Source: Undibacterium_A arcticum (GTDB lineage: Bacteria; Pseudomonadota; Gammaproteobacteria; Burkholderiales; Burkholderiaceae_D). From it: 64,000 nucleotides of DNA. The stretch lies in assembly GCF_042660705.1 (NCBI RefSeq), contig NZ_JBHSUQ010000001.1; one strand, given 5' to 3'. A program made the position numbers and the translations under genes. Under the pieces are notes generated by a model that saw nothing but the letters and a program-made list of their open reading frames with translations, made no database searches and was not told the origin of the DNA. Shown here in pieces: positions 19,798-28,157 of the stretch (the first letter of the stretch is position 1; the number at the start of each line of letters is the position of its first letter).

Positions 19798-19812
19798 GGC
19801 AGGACGCATGCG

Positions 19813-20163
19813 ATGATCAGTTCATCCGACCTACTTGACGCCAGCGTCCTTGTCGTTGACGACATGGAAGCCAATGTCCTGCTGCTCGAGCGGATGCTGC
19901 GCGGTGCCGGCTACACTTCTATCACGTCGACGATGGATCCGCATGCGGTCTGCGCGCTGCACCGAAAAAACCGCTACGACCTGATCCTGCTCGATCTGCA
20001 GATGCCCGGCATGGATGGATTCCAGGTGATGGAGGGCTTGAAGGAAATCGAAACGGACAGCTACCTACCGGTCCTCGTGATCACCGCCCAACCGGGTCAC
20101 AAGCTGCGCGCGCTGCAAGCCGGCGCGAAGGATTTCGTCAGCAAACCGTTTGATCTGGGGTAG
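19813..20163 (+). pseudogene. Receiver-domain protein, truncated
   Basis: A 116-residue REC domain: VLVVDDMEAN, the phospho-acceptor in LILLDLQMPGMDGFQVME, and AGAKDFVSKPFDLG before a TAG. It is closely similar to the N-terminus of the REC-PAS-GGDEF-EAL protein at 61362, with shared stretches such as YDLILLDL.MPGMDGFQVME and AGAKDF. There the sequence continues LVEVLMRIHNML; here it stops at the start of a 54-base palindrome. It therefore looks like the stump of a longer output protein, probably a cyclic-di-GMP enzyme. Confidence 0.75.
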
Positions 20164-20210
20164 TCGTCCTTTTCGTGCACGGGGTTATGCACGAAAAGGA
20201 CGACTACCCC
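20157..20210. repeat. Perfect 23-bp inverted repeat with 8-base spacer
   Basis: The left arm (20157-20179, starting GGGGTAGTCGTCC) is exactly complementary to the right arm (20188-20210), separated by CGGGGTTA. It supplies the stop codon of the truncated receiver gene. No T-run follows, so it is not a textbook terminator. Confidence 0.85.
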
Positions 20211-20271
20211 CAATACCGAATGTTTGTCTATGCTGCGTGACATCACTGCAAATGTAGCGAGGGTGCGGGCC

Positions 20272-21165
20272 TCACTTATCTGATTCTTGCGCAACTAGCT
20301 CCCGCACGGTTTCCAAAAAAACCTGCAAGACCGGCGACGGGTCTTCCTTGCGATAGATCGCATAGAGCGTGGTCTGCGGCGCCGGCTGTGTCAGCGCGCG
20401 ATAGACGATACCGCTATGAACAAAATGCGCGGTCGATGCGGGCAGCAGCGCAATACCCAATCCCTCTCTTACAAGACCAAGTAAGGTCTGCACTTCGACT
20501 ACCTGCTGGTGGATGCGCGGTGTAAAGCCGGCTTCGATACAGCATTGCCGCAAATACTCTGCGAATTGCGATTGGCCGAGCTTAAAGAATATGAACGGCT
20601 CTTCTGCCAAGTCTGCCAACTGCAAGCGGGTACGTTTAGCGAGACGGTGACCTTGCGGTAATACGGCCGCGATCGCCTCGCTTGAGAGCGGCTCGCTGGC
20701 CAGTTGTGCATCGTCTTGCGCGGTGCGAAAGAAACAAAGGTCGAGGCGCCTCTCCTTCAACGCTTCCAGCTGTGCGGCAGGCATCAGCTCGCGCAGCGTC
20801 CATTTCACATCGGGGTAGCGTTCCTGGAACACGCGCAGGGTGTGCGGCAGGATGCCGACCATGACCGAGCTGATCATCCCGATTTCCAGTTTGCCCAGAT
20901 GACCGCGCCCGGCTTGCCGGGTGAGATCGACCGCGCGCTCCATTTGCGCAAATACCAACGGCGCTTGTTCTTTTAACGCGACGCCCGCGGCTGTCAGTTC
21001 GACCCGCCGTTGCGTCCGCAAGAACAGTGGCGTTCCTAATTCCAATTCCAGTAAGCGAATTTGCTGACTCAGCGGCGGTTGCGACATGTGGAGGCGGGTA
21101 GCCGCACGCCCAAAATGGAGTTCTTCCGCGAGCACAGAGAAATAGCGTAAAAGGCGCAGATCCAT
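20272..21165 (-). CDS. LysR-family transcriptional regulator
   Basis: The 297-residue protein has an N-terminal winged helix (LRLLRYFSVLAEELHFGRAATRLHMSQPPLSQQIRLLE by segments: RYFSVLAEELHFGRAA, MSQPPLSQQI). A periplasmic-binding-like effector domain contains LPHTLRVFQERYPDVKW and GLVREGLGIALLPAS. The DNA-binding part resembles the BenM/CatM-type group, which often answers to aromatic or dicarboxylic effectors. It is divergent from the truncated 2Fe-2S gene at 21313, its likely former target. If so, the regulator is now an orphan; this is inference. Confidence 0.88.
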   Translation of the reverse strand: MDLRLLRYFSVLAEELHFGRAATRLHMSQPPLSQQIRLLELELGTPLFLRTQRRVELTAAGVALKEQAPLVFAQMERAVDLTRQAGRGHLGKLEIGMISSVMVGILPHTLRVFQERYPDVKWTLRELMPAAQLEALKERRLDLCFFRTAQDDAQLASEPLSSEAIAAVLPQGHRLAKRTRLQLADLAEEPFIFFKLGQSQFAEYLRQCCIEAGFTPRIHQQVVEVQTLLGLVREGLGIALLPASTAHFVHSGIVYRALTQPAPQTTLYAIYRKEDPSPVLQVFLETVRELVAQESDK

Positions 21166-21312
21166 ACTCTGTAGATATCAATCAAGGGTAAAGAATATAT
21201 TGTACATACCAACGCGGTTTACCCATACTCAGCACGAATTCATAGCGAAAGCAAGCGCGCCCAGCACAGATGACGGGTATCCGCATTGCGATAGAGACAA
21301 ACAAAGAGAGCC

Positions 21313-21485
21313 ATGAGAGCGGACATGATCCATGTAAACGTCAACGGTAAATCGTACCCGGTCAAAGTCGAGCCCGATACACCGGTGCTGTGGGTGTTGC
21401 GCGAGCACTTAAATCTGGCAAGCACGAAATTCGGTTGCAGTGCGGCGCTGTGTGGCGCGTGCGCTGTGCACCTTGACGGCAATTC
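21313..21485 (+). pseudogene. 2Fe-2S subunit of a molybdenum hydroxylase, truncated by IS3 sequence
   Basis: The first 57 residues match the N-terminal ferredoxin domain of isoquinoline-oxidoreductase/xanthine-dehydrogenase small subunits: MIHVNVNGKSYPVKVEPDT, WVLREHLNL, then KFGCSAALCGACAVHLDG with the first cysteine cluster. Directly after HLDG the frame runs into NSFSYNEERPHDALESLP, the end of an IS3 transposase. The second 2Fe-2S domain and the catalytic molybdopterin subunit are absent. The upstream AGAGAGCC site and the divergent LysR gene suggest it was once a regulated operon. Confidence 0.82.
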
Positions 21486-21730
21486 GCCAAACAGTTTTAG
21501 CTATAACGAAGAGCGACCGCATGACGCATTGGAAAGCTTGCCTCAATGCTATATCGCAAACAGTTGCTCACATGGAAAAATTCTATTTTTGAAATCGACT
21601 TAACAGGGAGGCGTGCGGAAAAGCGTGGGGCGATTGCTGGCGATATTCAACCGAGAAGGCCAAGTTTGGCAATTGCTTGCGGCAACCTGACCGCCATAAA
21701 AGCGTGTATTTGGCAAATGATCTAATTCAT
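21486..21730 (+). pseudogene. IS3-family transposase 3' end remnant, copy B
   Basis: The stretch reads YNEERPHDALESL, then in a shifted frame RKQLLTWKNSIFEIDLTG, the OrfB C-terminus of IS3 elements. It matches copy A at 13076-13196 over about 110 bases. A further short block, AAAGCGTG..TTTGGCAAATGAT, occurs near 21695 and matches the bases after copy A. The remaining bases to 21871 hold no gene. Confidence 0.65.
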
Positions 21731-21871
21731 CGAGTAACACGATTGATAAATATTTTCTAGCTATTTACCGATAACTGACGAAGTGGCACTCTGGTCTCGC
21801 GCTTCACCGACTCTAGCGTATCGCCGGGGATGCCATCTCAGGAAATCGGGCGAATAAAAGTAGGAGACAAC

Positions 21872-23257
21872 ATGAGCAATTCTGCGCAAGTGAATACCGT
21901 CGACGAAATTCTTCCAGCCCCTAAGCTTTTCATATTGGGCTTGCAACACGTGCTGGTGATGTATGCGGGAGCCATCGCAGTTCCTCTCATCATTGGCGGT
22001 GCGCTGAAGATGCCGAAGGATGAAATCGCGTTCCTGATCAGCGCCGATCTGTTTTGCTGCGGCCTCGTGACGATGCTTCAGTGCATTGGTGTATGGAATA
22101 TTGGCATCCGGCTCCCCGTGATGATGGGCGTGGCTTTCACCGCGATTGCACCGATTATCGCGACTGGCACCAACCCGGAGCTCGGCATGCAGGCGGTTTT
22201 CGGTGCGGTGATCGTCTCGGGGATCTTCACGTATCTGGTGGCGCCTTACATGAGCGGCTTGGTCCGCTGGTTCCCGCCGATCGTTACCGGTTCCGTGGTG
22301 CTGGTGATCGGTATCTCGCTGATGCGAGTCGGCATCAACTGGGCTGCAGGAGGTCAACCGATGATGTCGAGTCCGACCGGGCCGACTCCCAATCCGCTCT
22401 ACGGCGTTCCGGTGAATCTGGCCATTGCTGGAACTGTGCTCCTGTCGGTGCTGCTCTGCACCGCCTTCGTTAAGGGCTTCGTCGCCAACATCTCGGTGTT
22501 GTTGGGAATCACGCTAGGTTTTTTCATCGCGGTCACGCTCGGCAAAGTGAGTTTCGCCGGCGTAGCCACTGCCGGATGGTTTAACTTGATCAGGCCGTTT
22601 CACTTTGGCTTGCCGACGTTCGATCTGCTGTCGATTGTCACGCTAAGCGTCGTCATGCTGGTCATGATGATCGAATCCACAGGGCTGTTTCTCGCACTGG
22701 GTGACATCACCGGACGGCCAATATCGAAGAATGACCTCGCGCGCGGACTGCGTGCCGACGGCATCGGCAATATCATCGGCGGCATCTTCGGCACATTCAG
22801 CTATACGTCGTATTCGCAGAATATCGGACTGGTTCAGATGACGGGTGTGCGCAGCCGGTGGGTATGCGCCGCGGCTGGTGCGATCCTGGTCGTTCTTGGA
22901 TGCCTGCCCAAGATGGCATTTCTTGCGGCTTCGATCCCGCAGTACGTGCTTGGCGGCGCGGCCGTCGTGATGTTCGGCATGGTGGCAGCGGCCGGCATCA
23001 AAATTTTGACGCGCGTCGATTTCGCCAACAATAGCAAGAATCTCTACATCGTGGCCGTCAGCCTCGGCCTCGGGATGATTCCATTGGTGGCAGATCGGTT
23101 CTTCACGCAACTCCCCGAACTCGTGGCCAAGTTTTTTCAAAACGGGATTCTGCTCGGAGGGTTCGCGGCAGTGGCGTTGAACCTGCTCTTCAACTATCGG
23201 AGCACGGCAGCTTACGAAGGTTTCACATTTGAGGATAACCCTGTGAAGGCGCACTGA
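21872..23257 (+). CDS. NCS2 (NAT) family xanthine/uracil-type permease
   Basis: Inner-membrane nucleobase:cation symporter of 461 residues. Visible family marks are the GLQHVLVMYAGAIAVPLIIGG block in TM1 (QH motif) and the NAT signature QNIGLVQMTG in the second half, preceded by GTFSYTSYS. About 12-14 membrane segments are evident. The start at 21872 follows GTAGGAGAC. The next gene, XdhC, begins 58 bases after its stop, which points to xanthine, hypoxanthine or urate rather than uracil as substrate. Specificity among purines cannot be fixed from sequence. Confidence 0.9.
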   Translation: MSNSAQVNTVDEILPAPKLFILGLQHVLVMYAGAIAVPLIIGGALKMPKDEIAFLISADLFCCGLVTMLQCIGVWNIGIRLPVMMGVAFTAIAPIIATGTNPELGMQAVFGAVIVSGIFTYLVAPYMSGLVRWFPPIVTGSVVLVIGISLMRVGINWAAGGQPMMSSPTGPTPNPLYGVPVNLAIAGTVLLSVLLCTAFVKGFVANISVLLGITLGFFIAVTLGKVSFAGVATAGWFNLIRPFHFGLPTFDLLSIVTLSVVMLVMMIESTGLFLALGDITGRPISKNDLARGLRADGIGNIIGGIFGTFSYTSYSQNIGLVQMTGVRSRWVCAAAGAILVVLGCLPKMAFLAASIPQYVLGGAAVVMFGMVAAAGIKILTRVDFANNSKNLYIVAVSLGLGMIPLVADRFFTQLPELVAKFFQNGILLGGFAAVALNLLFNYRSTAAYEGFTFEDNPVKAH

Positions 23258-23315
23258 TCAGAAACCGCAACAAGCACAATCGTCTACAAGCAGAAACTTA
23301 TCGTGTCGGAGCAAT

Positions 23316-24338
23316 ATGGATAGCATCAATCTCGAAGTATTGAAATCCTGTGAGGAATGGATTTCTGATGGACGTCCATGTGAACTGGTGACGGTCATCA
23401 GGACGTGGGGCTCTAGTCCGCGACCGGAAGGGGCGATGCTGGCGATTTGCGACGACGGTTGTGTGGTCGGTTCGGTATCGGGCGGTTGCATCGAAGACGA
23501 TCTGATCGACCGCGTGCGCAGGGAAGGTATTACACGCACCAGACCCGAGATTGTCACCTATGGAATTACAGCAGACGAGGCCCATCGCTTCGGATTGCCG
23601 TGCGGCGGCACGATTCAGCTGGCAATCGAACCATTGTCGAACGACAGCCGCGTCACCGAACTTCTGCAACGTTTGTCGAAAAATGAGTTGGTCGCGCGCC
23701 GGCTTTATCTGTCATCGGGAGCAGTGACACTTGGACCAGCCACAACCGGCATGAGCATGCAAGTCTCTGAAACTGCGATGACCACCATACACGGCCCGCG
23801 CTGGCGCTTGCTGATCGTCGGCGCCGGACAGTTGTCGCGCTTCCTGGCGCAAATTGCGATTGGCATGGATTACCACGTCACGGTCTGTGATCCGCGCGAA
23901 GAATACCGTGAGGGATGGCAGGTTGCAGGCGTCGAGGTAATTCATGCGATGCCGGACGATCTTGCGATAGAGATGAAACTTGACAGTCACAGCGCAGTCA
24001 TTGCGCTGACGCACGATCCCAAGCTGGACGACTTGGTATTGATGGAAGCGCTGCGCTCAGATGCATTTTACGTCGGTGCGATCGGCTCGCGCGTGAACAA
24101 CGCGAAACGTCGCGAACGCCTCAAACTATTTGATGTGAGTGACGCCCAATTGAGCAAGCTGCATGGTCCGATCGGGGTTTACATCGGCAGCAAAACGCCG
24201 GCCGAAGTTGCGATTTCGATTCTGGCTGAAATGACTGCAGTCAATGGTGTGCCGTTACTGGACGAAGCGCGTATCGAGAATGCGAAAACTGCGCAGCGCC
24301 AGCGCCCCTCCATAGATTTGTGTGAAGGAGCACCATGA
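23316..24338 (+). CDS. XdhC/CoxI-family molybdenum-enzyme maturation factor
   Basis: XdhC proteins bind molybdopterin, help its sulfuration and hand it to xanthine dehydrogenase-type enzymes. The N-terminal XdhC/CoxI domain shows TVIRTWGSSPRPEGAMLA, VGSVSGGCIEDDL and RFGLPCGGTIQL. The C-terminal Rossmann domain shows LLIVGAGQLSRFLAQIA, VIALTHDPKLDDL and YVGAIGSRVNNAKRRERL. The length is 340 residues. The stop overlaps the next start (ATGA). The presumed client is the three-subunit enzyme at 42.3-46 kb, or the ruined one at 21.3 kb. Confidence 0.9.
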   Translation: MDSINLEVLKSCEEWISDGRPCELVTVIRTWGSSPRPEGAMLAICDDGCVVGSVSGGCIEDDLIDRVRREGITRTRPEIVTYGITADEAHRFGLPCGGTIQLAIEPLSNDSRVTELLQRLSKNELVARRLYLSSGAVTLGPATTGMSMQVSETAMTTIHGPRWRLLIVGAGQLSRFLAQIAIGMDYHVTVCDPREEYREGWQVAGVEVIHAMPDDLAIEMKLDSHSAVIALTHDPKLDDLVLMEALRSDAFYVGAIGSRVNNAKRRERLKLFDVSDAQLSKLHGPIGVYIGSKTPAEVAISILAEMTAVNGVPLLDEARIENAKTAQRQRPSIDLCEGAP

Positions 24339-24962
24339 AAAAAACGTCTGGTGGTTGCGATCACTGGCGCAAGCGGCGCCGTGTATGGCGTGCGGATGCT
24401 ACAGGTTTTGTCGCAGCTGGACGATTGGGAGAGTCATCTGGTGATCTCTTCTTCAGGAGCACTGACGGCGCTGCATGAGCTGACAATGCGACGGCCGGAA
24501 ATCGAGGCATTGGCGGACGTAGTGCACAACGTGCGCGACATTGGCGCCTCGATTGCAAGTGGGTCGTTTCAATGCGATGGCATGGTGATTGCCCCGTGTT
24601 CTATGCGAACGCTCGCAGCTGTCGCACATGGCCTCGCCGATAATTTGATCACACGCGCCGCCGACGTCATGCTGAAAGAACGCCGTCGGCTGGTGTTGCT
24701 GGCGCGTGAGACCCCGCTTAATCTTGCACACCTGCGTAACATGACTGCGGTAACCGAGTTGGGGGCGATCGTGGCTCCCCCTATGCCGGCCTTCTACAAT
24801 CTGCCAGGCACGATCGACGATATCGTGAACCATACCGTCGGTCGTACCCTTGATCTTTTCAATGTGGAGCACGCCGGGTTGTTACAGCGCTGGCAAGGAC
24901 TAAAAAAAACCGCCGCGCTGGTAAAAGAATCGGTATCGCGAGAGCACTTGATAAGCATTTAA
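24335..24962 (+). CDS. ubiX: UbiX-like flavin prenyltransferase, start region frameshifted at an A7 run
   Basis: Prenylates FMN with dimethylallyl (pyro)phosphate to make prenyl-FMN, the cofactor of UbiD decarboxylases. Key blocks are VVAITGASGAVYGVRMLQVL, VIAPCSMRTLAAVAHGLADNLITRAADVMLKE by segments, ARETPLNLAHLRNM and PPMPAFYNLP. The best start is the ATG at 24335 behind GAAGGAGC, overlapping the XdhC stop. From it the frame is broken by seven As at 24338-24344; with six As the protein reads MKKRLVVAITGASG. A UbiD homolog lies at 37.6 kb, its probable client. A GTG at 24351 would remove the nucleotide-binding start, so it is a poor alternative. Confidence 0.88.
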
Positions 24963-24969
24963 TTTGTCC

Positions 24970-24999
24970 TTGACATGGATTTGAATAGAAAATCTAAAT
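24970..24999 (+). promoter_or_regulatory. Sigma-70-type promoter of RNA leader 1
   Basis: A perfect -35 box TTGACA (24970-24975) is followed 17-18 bases later by TCTAAAT (24993-24999) as -10. The expected transcript start is near 25005, a few bases before the structured RNA. Confidence 0.55.
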
Positions 25000-25008
25000 A
25001 GCGTCATG

Positions 25009-25140
25009 AGTGGGTAGAAGCGATCAGCTGTGCATCCGAAGGCGCAATGCCGAAGGATGGTAAGCGGGAGATTGCTCACTGTGAAACTGTCGTCCGATAG
25101 ACATTGAAACATTGGACGATCCGACAGTGATGTGATTTTT
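25009..25140 (+). ncRNA. Candidate riboswitch leader, copy 1 (possible NMT1/xanthine type)
   Basis: The RNA opens AGTGGGTAGAAGCG (25009-25022) and closes GGAGATTGCTCACT (25067-25080). AGTGGG pairs with CTCACT to make P1. The arm between them contains CATCC/GGATG and GGC/GCC stems with a GCAA loop. After P1, CACTGT (25077-25082) can instead pair with ACAGTG (25124-25129), inside a longer hairpin (TCGTCC with GGACGA) followed by TTTTT at 25136-25140. That mutually exclusive pairing is what a riboswitch expression platform looks like. A second copy is at 35399. From memory the core resembles the NMT1 (xanthine-I) motif, which I could not verify. It precedes the COG0523-ABC transporter operon. 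Confidence 0.65.
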
Positions 25141-25380
25141 CTCTACCAAGAGCTGTAATGCATAACTCATTATTCCTCCTCATTAAGTCGTCCGCATTTG
25201 ATGCGGTCGTCGTTGCAACAAGTCAAATTTTTTTGCCCCGTCGTCTCGCCGGAGACGGTCGCGTTTCCGACCGGCCGGTATGTCGAAGCAGGGCACGGTT
25301 ACGTCTCTCGCGCGTTGTCGCGCCACACACTGCTATTCCATCACCCCTGATCGGGACCCACCACCAATATCGGAGCAGAC

Positions 25381-26583
25381 ATGAAAGAAGCAACCATCAT
25401 GACCAACAACACAACCACCGCATCGCAGCAGGTTCCTGTAACGATACTCACCGGTTTTCTGGGCTCGGGAAAAACGACGCTGCTCAACTACATCTTGACA
25501 GAGAAACATGGCCACCGCATCGCAGTGATCGAGAATGAGTTTGGCGAAGTCGACGTCGACTCCGATCTAGTACTGACATCTGAGGAAGAGATTTTCCAGA
25601 TGACCAATGGCTGCATCTGTTGCGTGATCGATGTGCGCACCGACCTGGTACGTATTCTGCAAAAGCTGCTGGCACGCAGCGAGAAGTTCGACCATATCCT
25701 GGTCGAGACTAGCGGCCTGGCCGATCCGACGCCGGTCGCGGCCACCTTTTTCATGGACAACGAGGTCGCGCGTCAAGTGAGCCTCGACGGGGTAGTGACA
25801 CTGGTGGATGCACTGCACATCGAAGGCCACCTCGATGATCCCCAGCTGCAGGGCATTGACAACCAGGCGGTCGATCAGATCGTGGCAGCCGATCGCATCA
25901 TTATCAACAAGACTGATTTGGTCGACGAAGCGGCAATCGTTGCACTAGAGAAGCGCATTCGCCGCATCAACGCGGGAGCCCAGATCATGCGCTCAAGCCA
26001 CGCCCAGGTCGACCTCACAAAGATCCTTGGCATCGGTGGATTCTCTTCGTCATCCGCGATGGCGACCGATCCCCATTTTCTGGACGAGCACGAACACGCT
26101 CACGTTTGCGATGACACATGCGAGCACGATCATGAGCATGAGCATGAGCATGACCACGTGCAGGCGGGTGGTGCGGCCCACGGCCATATGCACGACCCTT
26201 CTGTCCAGTCGGTCTCATTTGTTTTCGACATGCCATTCAATAAGCAAGCGCTAGACGCCCATCTGGCGCAACTGCTGGCCACCCACGGCGACGACATCTT
26301 CCGGCTGAAAGGGATTCTTGCAATAGCCGGTGACGATAGGCGCTACGTGTTGCAGGGGGTGCATCGCGTGCTGGAGCTGCGGTCTGCGGATGCATGGGAT
26401 AGCGCAACGCGTTCCAGCAAAGTCGTGTTCATCGGCCGCAACCTCGATCGGCGCAGTTTGCAAACAGGGTTGCTCGAGTGCGTGTATGCAGCCGAAGCGG
26501 CGCCTCGAGAGACGCTGCGCGTGCCAGGTTTGTCACCAATGCCGGTACGTGATACAAACGACGTCGCAGAGGAGAACAAATGA
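25381..26583 (+). CDS. COG0523 (CobW/ZNG1-like) G3E GTPase metallochaperone
   Basis: P-loop GTPase that delivers a metal, often zinc, to client enzymes. Walker A is GFLGSGKTTLLN, the family CxCC motif appears as NGCICCVID, Walker B/ETSG as VETSGLADPTPV, and the specificity motif as INKTDLVDE. A long His-rich linker (HEHAHVCDDTCEHDHEHE and on, about residues 235-265) can bind metal. The CobW C-terminal domain (VFDMPFNKQALDAHL, GVHRVLELR) follows. The start at 25381 has GGAGCAGAC upstream. The stop overlaps the ABC ATPase start. A plausible client is the metal-dependent amidohydrolase/deaminase downstream. Confidence 0.88.
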   Translation: MKEATIMTNNTTTASQQVPVTILTGFLGSGKTTLLNYILTEKHGHRIAVIENEFGEVDVDSDLVLTSEEEIFQMTNGCICCVIDVRTDLVRILQKLLARSEKFDHILVETSGLADPTPVAATFFMDNEVARQVSLDGVVTLVDALHIEGHLDDPQLQGIDNQAVDQIVAADRIIINKTDLVDEAAIVALEKRIRRINAGAQIMRSSHAQVDLTKILGIGGFSSSSAMATDPHFLDEHEHAHVCDDTCEHDHEHEHEHDHVQAGGAAHGHMHDPSVQSVSFVFDMPFNKQALDAHLAQLLATHGDDIFRLKGILAIAGDDRRYVLQGVHRVLELRSADAWDSATRSSKVVFIGRNLDRRSLQTGLLECVYAAEAAPRETLRVPGLSPMPVRDTNDVAEENK

Positions 26584-28157
26584 GCGATAAAGCCAACACG
26601 CCGCGGCTTATGTTGCGGGGTATCTGCAAGGTCTATCCGTCGGTGGTTGCCAACGACGGCATCGACCTGAGCGTGATGCCGGGCGAAATTCATGCGGTAC
26701 TGGGCGAGAACGGCGCCGGCAAATCTACGCTGATGAGAATCATTTACGGCGTGACGCGACAAACGTCGGGAGAAATGTTTTGGGAAGGCGCTCCGGTGCA
26801 GGTTGAAAATCCGGCACACGCGCGCCAGCTCGGCATTGGCATGGTGTTCCAGCACTTTTCACTATTCGAGACGCTCAGCGTGGTGGAAAACGTCGCGCTG
26901 TCGCTGCCCGGCAGGCCTGACCTCGGCTACCTCGCGCGCCGGATCGAGAAAGTGTCGGAGAAATATGGATTGCCGGTCGATCCGCGCCGCCTGACTCACG
27001 GGCTGTCGGTCGGCGAGCGCCAGCGGGTAGAAATCATCCGCTGCCTGCTGCAAAATCCCAACCTGCTGATCATGGACGAGCCGACTTCGGTGCTGACGCC
27101 GCAGGCGGTGCGCAAGCTATTCGATACCCTGCGCCAGTTAGCCGACGAAGGCTGCAGCATTCTGTATATCAGCCACAAGCTGGATGAAATCCAGGAACTC
27201 TGTCACACCGCCACCGTCCTGCGCGCTGGCAAGGTCACCGGCGCTTGTGTGCCGGCACAGGAAACGCCGAAGTCGATGGCCCGCATGATGATTGGCAAGG
27301 ATCTGCCGGTATGCGAACACGGTGCGCCCAGTACTGGAGGCGAGCTGCGCTTACGCGTGGAACATCTGTCACAAAAGTCGGATGACCCGTTCGGCGTGGA
27401 TCTCAAAGATATTCATCTGGAAGTAAGGTCGGGCGAGATCGTCGGCATCGCCGGAGTCTCCGGCAATGGGCAGCAGGAACTGCTCTACGCGCTCTCGGGC
27501 GAGGCGCCGCTGGTCGAGAAGTCGCCGGTGCAGATTTGCGGCATCGCAGCGGGATGCATGGGCCCCGACAAGCGTCGCACGCTCGGACTGTGTTTCGTGC
27601 CGGAGGAGCGACTCGGCCGCGGCGCGGTGCCGCGCATGTCGTTGTCCCAGAACGCGCTGCTGACGGCCTACGGCAGCGGCATGGTGCGCTACGGCCTGAT
27701 CCGCTTCGCCGTGATGCGCGACTTTGCCGAGCGGTGCATTGCACGCTTCAACGTCAAATGCGGCGGACCTGATGCGCCGGCGCGTTCGTTGTCCGGCGGC
27801 AACTTACAGAAGTTCATCGTGGGGCGCGAGATCATGCAGCAGCCCAGCCTATTGATCGTCGCGCAGCCGACCTGGGGTGTGGACGTCGGCGCAGCAGCCT
27901 TCATTCGACAGGCGCTGCTCGACCTGCGCGACGCAGGAGCGGCGGTGCTGGTGATCTCGGAAGAACTGGATGAACTATTTGAAATCAGCGACCGCATTGC
28001 GGTGATTGCCGGCGGTCGGCTTTCGCCGGCCACACCTGCAAGCGATACCAATGTCGAGGAGATTGGAGTGCGCATGAGCGGGATGTGGGTCAGTGCCGTC
28101 GGTACTGCAAAAAGTAATCAGGGCGTCAACGCCAAGGAGATTCAGCATGTTGCTTAG
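26580..28157 (+). CDS. Nucleoside/purine ABC transporter ATPase, two NBDs (YufO/NupO type)
   Basis: Energises uptake of nucleosides or nucleobases by a BMP-type system, at the inner face of the membrane. NBD1 has Walker A GENGAGKST, signature LSVGERQRVE and Walker B LLIMDEPTSVLT. NBD2 keeps LSGGNLQKFIVGRE but, as is normal in this family, has a non-canonical Walker A (GVSGNGQQEL). The length is 525 residues. It overlaps the gene before (ATGA) and the permease after (28147-28157), so the operon is tightly coupled. Confidence 0.92.
   Translation: MSDKANTPRLMLRGICKVYPSVVANDGIDLSVMPGEIHAVLGENGAGKSTLMRIIYGVTRQTSGEMFWEGAPVQVENPAHARQLGIGMVFQHFSLFETLSVVENVALSLPGRPDLGYLARRIEKVSEKYGLPVDPRRLTHGLSVGERQRVEIIRCLLQNPNLLIMDEPTSVLTPQAVRKLFDTLRQLADEGCSILYISHKLDEIQELCHTATVLRAGKVTGACVPAQETPKSMARMMIGKDLPVCEHGAPSTGGELRLRVEHLSQKSDDPFGVDLKDIHLEVRSGEIVGIAGVSGNGQQELLYALSGEAPLVEKSPVQICGIAAGCMGPDKRRTLGLCFVPEERLGRGAVPRMSLSQNALLTAYGSGMVRYGLIRFAVMRDFAERCIARFNVKCGGPDAPARSLSGGNLQKFIVGREIMQQPSLLIVAQPTWGVDVGAAAFIRQALLDLRDAGAAVLVISEELDELFEISDRIAVIAGGRLSPATPASDTNVEEIGVRMSGMWVSAVGTAKSNQGVNAKEIQHVA

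Noticed and set aside
20157..20210. Rho-independent terminator
   Set aside because: The stem is perfect but much longer than usual and is followed by CAATACC and not by a T-run.
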